Positions 15,884 to 21,229 of a DNA stretch of 21,229 nucleotides are shown piece by piece. The DNA is taken from NCBI GenBank assembly GCA_031549485.1, contig JAVBPR010000006.1:1-21229 (forward strand). Reading direction: 5' to 3'. This DNA is from JAVBPR01 sp031549485 (GTDB lineage: Bacteria > Bacillota > Clostridia > Oscillospirales > Feifaniaceae). The stretch's first letter is position 1; each line of letters opens with the position of its first letter. The notes beneath the pieces were generated by a model, which was not told the origin of the DNA, ran no database searches, and saw nothing but the letters and a program-made list of their open reading frames with translations. The translations under genes and the position numbers were made by a program.

Positions 15884-16606
15884 TTAAAAAACAAAGATTT
15901 TTATAAAAATCGGCAGGCAAATTGTTGTGACAATGCCGCAAAGCCCGAGCGAAAGACCGGAAAACGCGCCCGCTGTTTCGCCGAATTCAAAGGCTTTCGA
16001 AGTCCCGATAACGTGGGATGCGGTTCCGAGGGCAACGCCTGTTGCGATTTCCCCTTTAATACGAAAAATCTTCACAAGTAGCGGCGCGAAAGCGGCTCCG
16101 AAAGAACCGGAAATAATAAGAGAAAAAACGGTGATAGCGGAATTCCCGGTAATTGATTTTGAGAGGGGAACCGCAATGGGATTGGTAACCGAATGAGGGA
16201 GCATCGAGAAATAAATCAGCTTTTCCACCCCGAAAATCCTGCAGGGGATATAAACGGTCAAAAAAGATATAACAACGCCCGCGAGAATGCCGATAACGGC
16301 CGGAAGGAGATTTTGACGAAGCTCGCGCAGGTGCAGATAAATCGGAAGAGCGAGAATAACAGTGGTCGGCGCCGAAAAATATGCCATATACCGCCCGCCG
16401 AGCATATAAACATCATATGAAATGCCGGTAAGTTTTAAAAAGGCAATAATAATGACAACGGCAGTAATAAACGGAAGAAGCACGGCAAGTTTGGTTTTGT
16501 TTCTAAGCCATACCCCAATCATATACGCGCCGATGGTGAGAAAAATAGCGAAATAGGGGGAGGTGAGAAGCGAATCGGTAGCATTTGAAAGAACGGCAAG
16601 ACTCAT
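15884..16606 (-). CDS. lrgB: LrgB/CidB-family membrane protein
   Basis: This 240-residue polytopic protein has about seven to nine hydrophobic segments. The family block near the C-terminus is clear: GVALGTASHVIGTSKAFEFG followed by AGAFSGLSLGLCGIVT. PHSVTNPIAVPLS is the other conserved stretch. LrgB acts with LrgA. The pair was described as antiholin-like regulators of murein hydrolases, and in Bacillus subtilis the homologous YsbAB (PftAB) pair takes up pyruvate; which role applies here cannot be read from sequence. The ATG overlaps the lrgA TGA, with GAGGAGG 7 nt upstream. Its stop lies only 21 nt before the -35 of the tetR promoter, with no terminator visible, so read-through into the exporter operon is possible. 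Confidence 0.93.
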   Translation of the reverse strand: MSLAVLSNATDSLLTSPYFAIFLTIGAYMIGVWLRNKTKLAVLLPFITAVVIIIAFLKLTGISYDVYMLGGRYMAYFSAPTTVILALPIYLHLRELRQNLLPAVIGILAGVVISFLTVYIPCRIFGVEKLIYFSMLPHSVTNPIAVPLSKSITGNSAITVFSLIISGSFGAAFAPLLVKIFRIKGEIATGVALGTASHVIGTSKAFEFGETAGAFSGLSLGLCGIVTTICLPIFIKIFVF

Positions 16607-16974
16607 TTTGTTTCCTCCTCTTCCGCCGGCGCCTGCGGCTTTTGGAACAGCGAAACGGCTTTGCCGGTAAATCCGAAAACAAGGGCGGTGCTGAATATTG
16701 TGATGAGGAAAAAGGGAATAAAACTGCCCTTTATCAAATCGAAATTAGACATTATGCTGAGGGCGGCGGGGATAATAAAAAGAGCCATGTTTTTAAAAAG
16801 AAACATAGAAAATTCCATAATCTGCTGCGGTTTTATCACCTTGAAGATGAGGAGAGCAAGCAGAATAAGCATCCCCAAAATATTTGACGGTATCGATATC
16901 TGCAAAAGGTTTACGATAAATTCGCTGCCCGCGATTATCCCGAAAATGATAAAGATTTGGCTAACTAATTTCAT
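16603..16974 (-). CDS. lrgA: LrgA/CidA-family membrane protein
   Basis: This 123-residue protein has four hydrophobic segments (about 5-24, 31-46, 60-80, 88-108) and a short charged C-terminal tail ending EEEETK, the size and layout of LrgA/CidA. The conserved stretch is IPSNILGMLILLALL. It forms a two-gene unit with lrgB through a 4-nt ATGA overlap. The ATG has AGGGGG about 6-8 nt upstream. No LytSR-type two-component regulator, the usual controller of lrgAB in staphylococci and bacilli, is beside it. CidA and LrgA cannot be told apart on sequence alone. Confidence 0.9.
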   Translation of the reverse strand: MKLVSQIFIIFGIIAGSEFIVNLLQISIPSNILGMLILLALLIFKVIKPQQIMEFSMFLFKNMALFIIPAALSIMSNFDLIKGSFIPFFLITIFSTALVFGFTGKAVSLFQKPQAPAEEEETK

Positions 16975-17000
16975 GCGTTCCCCCTAAAAAATATAGAGCT

Positions 17001-17029
17001 ATTATATAATAATATAAAGATATAGTAAA
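17001..17029 (-). promoter_or_regulatory. Probable promoter of lrgAB
   Basis: On the - strand TTTACT (17029-17024) and a perfect TATAAT (17006-17001) are 17 nt apart, 27 nt upstream of the lrgA ATG. The surrounding DNA is very AT-rich, which makes chance matches easier. Confidence 0.6.
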
Positions 17030-17059
17030 ATATTTTTATAAAGGCAAAATTCATAATAA

Positions 17060-17088
17060 TTGACACCGCATCGCGGCGGTGTGATAAT
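17060..17088 (+). promoter_or_regulatory. Promoter of the MTA/SAH nucleosidase gene, with an inverted repeat in the spacer
   Basis: A perfect TTGACA (17060-17065) and GATAAT (17083-17088) are 17 nt apart. The spacer holds an inverted repeat, ACACCGC (17063-17069) and GCGGTGT (17076-17082), separated by ATCGCG. It overlaps the last bases of the -35 and touches the -10, the classic position of a repressor operator. The GC-rich block stands out from the AT-rich surroundings. Confidence 0.7.
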
Positions 17089-17121
17089 ATTTGTTAAAAG
17101 AAGAGAAGCGGAGTTTTTAAA

Positions 17122-17745
17122 ATGGTATTAGTGGTAACGGCTATGCCGCAGGAAATGGAGCATTTCCCGAAAGAGATTCCTCATGGGATAGTAACCGAAG
17201 TCATCGGAATAGGAAAGGTCGTGGCGGCGAGGAACATCACCCTGGCGATAGAGCGGCACAAGCCAGACTTTGTTATAAATTTTGGCTCGGCGGGCGCGCT
17301 AAGTCCCGAGCTTGATTTCGGCGAAATAGTTTTGTCCAAAGATTTTGTCGATTTGGATTTCGACCTTTCGGTGTTCGGTGATCCTATAGGTCAAAATCCG
17401 GCGGGAAAAATGACAGGGGACGAAAAAATGCTTTGCCTTGCCAAAACCGAGGCGGACGTGCTCGGCATAAAAAATATTGCCGGAAGAATCGGAACAACCG
17501 ATAATTTTAATAACGATCCCGCGGAAAAACTTGCTTTGCACCAAAAATTTGCCGCCGACTGCGACGAAATGGAGGGCGCCGCAATAGCGCTTTGCTGTGC
17601 TCTTTCAAAAATTCCGTTTCTCGGTATCCGCGCAATTTCGGACAAACCGAAGGATAAAGATAAACTCGAGTTTTGGGACAATCTTGATTTTGCCGCGAAA
17701 AACGCGGCCGCGGTAGCCGCCGCGCTCGCAAGAAAACTGATATAG
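17122..17745 (+). CDS. mtnN: 5'-methylthioadenosine/S-adenosylhomocysteine nucleosidase
   Basis: This cytosolic enzyme cleaves adenine from MTA and SAH, clearing by-products of polyamine synthesis and methylation. It has 207 residues, about 20-25 fewer than the Escherichia coli enzyme. The phosphorylase/nucleosidase fold is clear from TAMPQEMEHF (expected catalytic Glu11), FGSAGAL (54-60), MEGAAIA (Met150, Glu151) and ISD with Asp174, the family's proton donor. The tip loop FGDPIGQNPAG differs from the common form. Futalosine or other nucleosidases share the fold, so the substrate call is not absolute. It is a single gene with its own promoter, GGAG 8 nt before the ATG, and a terminator behind it. 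No luxS or mtn-salvage genes are adjacent. Confidence 0.85.
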   Translation: MVLVVTAMPQEMEHFPKEIPHGIVTEVIGIGKVVAARNITLAIERHKPDFVINFGSAGALSPELDFGEIVLSKDFVDLDFDLSVFGDPIGQNPAGKMTGDEKMLCLAKTEADVLGIKNIAGRIGTTDNFNNDPAEKLALHQKFAADCDEMEGAAIALCCALSKIPFLGIRAISDKPKDKDKLEFWDNLDFAAKNAAAVAAALARKLI

Positions 17746-17785
17746 GGTTTTTATAAGCCTTGAGCGCTCAAACATAAGTCATAAT

Positions 17786-17814
17786 AAAAACCGCCCAGTA
17801 AAAGGGCGGTTTTT
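17786..17814. terminator. Bidirectional intrinsic terminator between mtnN and the propeller gene
   Basis: An 11-bp perfect stem (17786-17796 with 17804-17814, core CCGCCC/GGGCGG) closes a 7-nt loop. It has a T run on the right and an A run on the left, so it serves both convergent genes. Confidence 0.9.
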
Positions 17815-17829
17815 TGCGGTTAATTTATT

Positions 17830-19317
17830 TTATCGTGAAAGAATGTTTGGAAAACAACAGGGGCACGGGCAACAGCAATCGTCACCGCCGCCGCGTCCGT
17901 CCTCCACCCAGGCTTCGCAGCCCTCGTAGACATTCGCCGTTCCGAAATAGAGCTTTTCGTCCGAAGAAACGAGCATAGTCCGCAAGCCGTAATTCTCCGG
18001 ATTATTAAATCCGTTCAGGCTTTCGGCTCTGAAGTTTTTGCCGTCTTTCGAAACATAAAGGTCGAATCCGTGCTCTCTGGGGTATCTCGTTAGGCTGGAA
18101 ATAACCCTTGCCGCCCATTTTGCCCAGTCATAATGCTCGCTTTCGATGCCGATATGCTTTGCAAGTATATCAAGGTTTTCTTTGGAGTAAAGATTATTTG
18201 TATCAAGCCCGAGATTTTGAAGATTTCCTCCGAGAATTTCGTTTATTATAATATCTTTATAAATAAGCGCGGAGTCCCAGGAAGAAACATATAATTTGTC
18301 TTTGTAAACGATCATCTGCCAGCCGTAGCAGTTAAAGGCGTTGCCGAACCCCGAAGAATATCTGCCGAGATTTCGTTTTCCGGTTTTGGTTTTTATCGGA
18401 TTAATCGGCGTGCCTCCGGCGATTACCTCCCATTTGTCATGTCTATCAACTCTTATTAAATCGAATCCTTTGAACGGCACAAATTTTTTCTCTTCGTCCA
18501 CGCTGATTGTGCCGCCGGTGACGCCAGAGCTGATATATAAATTGCCCTTAAATACCTGCATGGTCATTGCAAGTTCATTTAGCTTGTCACCTGCGCCGTT
18601 GTCGACTATAAGTTTCCACTCTCCGCCATGCGGATTTGCCGATTTCCATATATTAAAGCCGTTTCCGGAGGAAGTTCCGATATACAAATGACCGCTATAT
18701 TCCGCCATGCTCATAATGCTGTCGTTTATATAATCCGGCAAATCAATGCTTTTAAATCCCTCGTCGTAATCGGTCATATAAAGCAGAGAGGTTTTGCCGG
18801 TGCCGACTACCGTATTTGCGCCGCAGTAAAGAACGCCGTTAAATTCGGCAAAAACCCTTGTATTAAGCCCTGCCGGCATTTCGGCGGGAAGGCGAAGGAA
18901 GTTTTTGCCGTCTTTCGTGTAGTATAAAAAGTTTGTGCTTTTATCAAGGCTGATCGCGCCTATGCAAAGTCCGGGAACTCCGTTTTTATCGGTATGCGTT
19001 ATCATTTCGCGAAAACCGTAAACCTTGCTTTCGGCTTTTGCCTTAAAAACTTTTTCCCAGGTTTTATTTTTGCCGCTGACCGGTATGCGCCAAATCTCCG
19101 CCAAATTGTCAAGCGGTACGGGCGGCATAACTTTTTCGAGGGGCTTTAAGCCGAAATTTGCGATCCCGATTGCAACAATATTGCGGCCTGTGCCGGCATA
19201 GATATATCCGTCAAATTCCGCAAGGCTCCACAAATAATTATTCTGTCTTGTGTTTTTCGCATCTGTAACATCAAACCCGTTAACGGGTGATATTTTTTTT
19301 AACATCTTTTTTAACAT
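17830..19317 (-). CDS. Unrecognised 495-residue protein, probable beta-propeller with C-terminal cysteine cluster
   Basis: I do not recognise the family. About six blocks share the pattern hydrophobic-x-x-(F/Y/S)-x-(G/D)-x-(L/I)-Y-x-(G/S), at about 31-44 (EFDGYIYAGT), 156-167 (EFNGVLYCGA), 204-216 (EYSGHLYIGTS), 254-266 (VFKGNLYISS), 336-347 (VYKDKLYVSS) and 449-461 (SDEKLYFGT). Intervening stretches such as YYTKDGKNF and YVSKDGKNF recur. This is the look of a kelch/sialidase-like beta-propeller. No signal peptide or membrane helix is visible. The tail runs GRGGGDD then CCCPCPCC (481-488), six Cys in eight residues, suggesting metal binding or thiol cross-linking. The ATG at 19317 is almost abutted by AAAGGA. 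ATG 19305, 12 nt further in after a duplicated ATGTTAAAAA(A/G) unit, is an alternative. It is monocistronic, divergent from a deacetylase gene. Function unknown. Confidence 0.8.
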   Translation of the reverse strand: MLKKMLKKISPVNGFDVTDAKNTRQNNYLWSLAEFDGYIYAGTGRNIVAIGIANFGLKPLEKVMPPVPLDNLAEIWRIPVSGKNKTWEKVFKAKAESKVYGFREMITHTDKNGVPGLCIGAISLDKSTNFLYYTKDGKNFLRLPAEMPAGLNTRVFAEFNGVLYCGANTVVGTGKTSLLYMTDYDEGFKSIDLPDYINDSIMSMAEYSGHLYIGTSSGNGFNIWKSANPHGGEWKLIVDNGAGDKLNELAMTMQVFKGNLYISSGVTGGTISVDEEKKFVPFKGFDLIRVDRHDKWEVIAGGTPINPIKTKTGKRNLGRYSSGFGNAFNCYGWQMIVYKDKLYVSSWDSALIYKDIIINEILGGNLQNLGLDTNNLYSKENLDILAKHIGIESEHYDWAKWAARVISSLTRYPREHGFDLYVSKDGKNFRAESLNGFNNPENYGLRTMLVSSDEKLYFGTANVYEGCEAWVEDGRGGGDDCCCPCPCCFPNILSR

Positions 19318-19525
19318 TCCTTTCTTTTTGTCTGCATGAATGCATCAGTATCAGTTTATGATTACGAAGAAAGGAAGGTTCCGCCAAACCGCGCCGCAAA
19401 GGGCGATAATAATGTTTTTGGGGAAAAAATAAAACAAAGCGCGTTCTTTTGCATACGGACATGCAAAGGCTGAATAGATTAGTGCGAGGGGAGAACCCCG
19501 CACTATTTCTTTTGGAGCGTGTTTT
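19318..19525. other. Divergent intergenic region with several inverted repeats
   Basis: This 208-nt gap separates the propeller gene (-) from the deacetylase gene (+). It holds TGCAT-GA-ATGCA (19333-19344), TTTGCAT-N6-ATGCAAA (19448-19467) and a GC-rich hairpin (19481-19504). No convincing sigma-A promoter is visible in either direction; a sporulation-type promoter is possible but not supported by a clear match. No small gene is evident. Confidence 0.5.
19481..19510 (+). terminator. GC-rich hairpin with T-rich tail upstream of the deacetylase gene
   Basis: AGTGCG (with one bulged A) and GGGG (19481-19491) pair with CCCC and GCACT (19496-19504) around the tetraloop AGAA, followed by ATTTCTTTT. 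It looks like an intrinsic terminator or a leader hairpin, lying about 20 nt before the deacetylase start. There is no + strand gene upstream of it within 1.7 kb, so attenuation or mRNA stabilisation are alternatives. Confidence 0.5.
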
Positions 19526-20422
19526 ATGAAGTTTTTAAGTTTTTTAAAATCTTTAAAGCCGGAAAAATCAAATAAAAAAGTCGTGCTGAAAACGGGAGCG
19601 GTCGTAATGTGCTGCCTTGCCCTTGTCGCGATAAATATCAGCTTTGACCGCATTGCCGAGGCGGCATCGGGAACAAAGCGCCAAATCCCAATATACAGGG
19701 TGGCAAGGGAAGACAACAAAGCGTCAATAAGCTTTGACGCGGCATGGGGAAATGAGGATACGAAGCAGCTTATTGATATACTTCAAAAATACGATGTCAA
19801 GGCAACTTTTTTCGTTGTCGGACAGTGGGTAGATAAGTATCCCGAATCGGTAAAAGCTCTTTCCGACGCCGGGCATGAGATTATGAGCCATTCTGATACC
19901 CATCCGCATATGCCACAGCTTTCGGCCGAAAATATGCGCGCCGAAATTCGGAACACCGCGGATAAAATCGAAAAAATCACAGGGGCAAAGCCTACCCTGT
20001 TCCGCCCGCCTTACGGCGATTATAACAATATGCTTATCGATGTTTTGCGCGAAGAGGGCGTATACTGCATTCAATGGGATGTCGACAGCCTCGACTGGAA
20101 GGATCTGCCGTCCGAGGAAATTGCAACAAGGGTGATAGGCAAGATGAAGCCCGGCTCGATAGCGCTTTTCCATAACGCTGCAAAAAACACTCCAGCCTCG
20201 CTTCCGGCGATTTTGGAAGCGATGAAAGAAAAGGGAATTGAACTCGTCCCGATAAGCGAGCTGATTTATTATGAAAATTATCAAATAAATCACGCGGGCG
20301 AGCAACAGCTAAAGGCAGCGCCGCCGAAGGACGCGGAAAACAGTACGCCGACCGAAGGGACGCCCAAAGAAAACCCCGAAGAAAAAGCATATGACGCCCC
20401 GCTAAATCCGTTTTACAGATAG
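19526..20422 (+). CDS. PdaB-like polysaccharide deacetylase, membrane-anchored or secreted
   Basis: This 298-residue NodB-fold protein has a basic N-terminus and one hydrophobic segment (about 22-38) ending near AEAA, an uncleaved anchor or signal peptide. The catalytic domain spans about 64-245. Motif 1 is ISFDAAWGNEDT: catalytic Asp71 is kept but the usual second Asp (metal ligand) is Ala72. Motif 2 is SHSDTHPH with His122 and His126. Motif 3 is RPPYGDYNN (160-168), motif 4 DVDSLDW and motif 5 LFHN with His216. The FDAAWG form is typical of the sporulation PdaB group in Clostridia. The C-terminal 35-40 residues are Pro/Glu/Lys-rich and look disordered. The likely role is trimming N-acetyl groups of peptidoglycan or spore cortex material; the enzyme's substrate is not shown by sequence. 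GGAG lies 8 nt before the ATG. Confidence 0.88.
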   Translation: MKFLSFLKSLKPEKSNKKVVLKTGAVVMCCLALVAINISFDRIAEAASGTKRQIPIYRVAREDNKASISFDAAWGNEDTKQLIDILQKYDVKATFFVVGQWVDKYPESVKALSDAGHEIMSHSDTHPHMPQLSAENMRAEIRNTADKIEKITGAKPTLFRPPYGDYNNMLIDVLREEGVYCIQWDVDSLDWKDLPSEEIATRVIGKMKPGSIALFHNAAKNTPASLPAILEAMKEKGIELVPISELIYYENYQINHAGEQQLKAAPPKDAENSTPTEGTPKENPEEKAYDAPLNPFYR

Positions 20423-20450
20423 AAAAAGAGAGCCGTGAGGCTCTCTTTTT
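20423..20450. terminator. Bidirectional intrinsic terminator between the deacetylase and SLH genes
   Basis: A perfect 12-bp stem (20423-20434 with 20439-20450, core GAGAGCC/GGCTCTC) closes the loop GTGA and is followed by a further T run. On the - strand it likewise ends in T residues, so it can serve the convergent SLH gene. Confidence 0.92.
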
Positions 20451-20468
20451 TTATTTTAATTATACATT

Positions 20469-21229
20469 TTAATTTTTAATATAGTCGTAAAGGCGGACCA
20501 TGATGGCGATGCATTGCTCTTTTGTAAGAGTTTCCTGCGGCGCAAAATATCCGAAACTGCCTTTCATAAGGCCTGTCGTGTAGAGAATCAAAACTGGCTC
20601 TTTCGCCCATTCCGAGATGTCCTTGTCGTCGGCGTAATTTTGAGGCGTAATTTCTGCCGGGACTTTATCAAACCGCTCCAAAATGCGCGAAATTATTTTG
20701 GCTGCTTCTTCTCTTGTAAGCGTTCCGTCCGGATCAAATAATCCGTTTCCTTTGCCGTCGATTATTCCCGCAGCAAACAGTTTTCTAACCGAATAGTCCA
20801 TCGTGTCTGTAAAAGTGTCTACCCCCGCGGAATCTATAGTGTTGTAGTTATCGATTACTTCGATAGTCTGCGCCGCAAGGTCGCAAAAGTTGTTGCGGTT
20901 AATAGCATCTTGAAGATGAATTCGCGTGCTGTATGGAATAATTCCATGGCGGTATCCGGTTGCAATTTCTTTCGTCGCCCACGGGGAAGCAATCGCATAA
21001 GGGTTTCGGATAACACCTGATACTTTCTCGCCGGTAGCGGGGTCGGTGATATCCTCAAGCGCGATCATTCCTTCATATGAATAACATGAGTAATACGCGT
21101 TGTGAAGAGCTTTAGGAAAATCGAAAACCACTTTGCCGGTTATACTATCTTTATGATCATATAAACCTTCATTCCCGCGACAGCTGGGAAATGACAAAGA
21201 ATCTTTTGAGAGTACTTTTCCCTGCTTAT
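20469..21229 (-). CDS. S-layer homology (SLH) domain surface protein, N-terminus outside the window
   Basis: The frame stays open to the window edge, so only the C-terminal 252 or so residues are visible; the TTG near 21197 is internal. Three SLH domains close the protein. The first begins around YAIASPWATKEIATGYRHGI, the second holds VRKLFAAGIIDGKGNGLFDP with LTREEAAKIISRIL, and the third EPVLILYTTGLMKGSFGYFAPQ with LTKEQCIAIMVRLYDYI. SLH triplets bind pyruvylated secondary cell-wall polymer and hold proteins on the cell surface. The visible upstream part (GLYDHKDSITGKVVFDFPKA and beyond) is not recognised; it vaguely recalls WG-type repeats. The first SLH is divergent, with IIPYSTRIHLQDAINRNNF in place of the usual YxPxxxITRAEF pattern. 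Its passenger function is unknown. Confidence 0.88.
   Translation of the reverse strand, partial: KQGKVLSKDSLSFPSCRGNEGLYDHKDSITGKVVFDFPKALHNAYYSCYSYEGMIALEDITDPATGEKVSGVIRNPYAIASPWATKEIATGYRHGIIPYSTRIHLQDAINRNNFCDLAAQTIEVIDNYNTIDSAGVDTFTDTMDYSVRKLFAAGIIDGKGNGLFDPDGTLTREEAAKIISRILERFDKVPAEITPQNYADDKDISEWAKEPVLILYTTGLMKGSFGYFAPQETLTKEQCIAIMVRLYDYIKN

Noticed and set aside
17760..17771. Palindrome TTGAGCGCTCAA downstream of mtnN
   Set aside because: It has no loop or T tail, and the real terminator follows at 17786-17814. A single 12-bp palindrome is weak evidence for a site.
19275..19288. Perfect palindrome ACCCGTTAACGGGT
   Set aside because: It lies within the coding region of the propeller gene near its start. 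A single copy with no promoter overlap is more likely chance.
1..21229. CRISPR arrays, tRNA or rRNA genes, insertion sequences, toxin-antitoxin or phage genes
   Set aside because: No regularly spaced repeats, cloverleaf-like sequences, transposase motifs or phage-like proteins were seen by eye on either strand.

Overview
The window reads as a chromosomal piece of an anaerobic, Gram-positive-type bacterium of the Bacillota, most likely a Clostridia lineage. The reasons are a PolC-type replicative polymerase, the gene order pyrH-frr-uppS-cdsA-dxr-ispG-polC, a PdaB-like polysaccharide deacetylase, an S-layer-homology protein, and strong AGGAGG-type ribosome binding sites with some TTG starts. 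No species can be named from the sequence alone.

Left edge (1-~317). The first 306 bases encode the C-terminal end of what looks like an ascomycete-type phenylalanine ammonia-lyase. It runs straight into a bacterial PhoR-like sensor kinase that has no ribosome binding site. This is most simply an assembly or library chimera, although transfer cannot be excluded.

Housekeeping block (318-11028, all + strand). After the kinase comes a probable promoter. A tight operon follows: UMP kinase, ribosome recycling factor, undecaprenyl-diphosphate synthase, CDP-diglyceride synthase, DXP reductoisomerase, HMBPP synthase and PolC. It joins pyrimidine supply, translation recycling, MEP-pathway isoprenoid synthesis, lipid-carrier and phospholipid synthesis, and replication. 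The site-2 protease gene rseP, usually found between dxr and ispG, is absent: dxr and ispG overlap by 8 nt. The block ends in a strong bidirectional terminator.

Export and stress block (11040-16974, all - strand). A TetR-type repressor starts an operon with two half-ABC exporters, chained by ATGA overlaps. The pair looks like a heterodimeric multidrug exporter with one degenerate ATP site and a large extracellular insert. The promoter carries a striking nested operator made of two copies of a 15-bp palindrome. Just upstream, in the same direction, lies an lrgAB pair (holin/antiholin-like or pyruvate-transport-like membrane proteins).

Right part (17060-21229). An MTA/SAH nucleosidase with its own promoter converges on an unrecognised 495-residue predicted beta-propeller protein ending in a cysteine cluster. 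Divergent from the latter is a PdaB-like deacetylase, which converges on a partial three-SLH-domain surface protein running off the window. Every convergent gene pair is separated by a compact bidirectional hairpin terminator. No gene-free stretch exceeds 300 bases, and I saw no tRNA, rRNA, CRISPR array or insertion sequence. I found no clearly new multi-gene system; the best leads are the propeller protein, the nested operator and the fungal-like edge.
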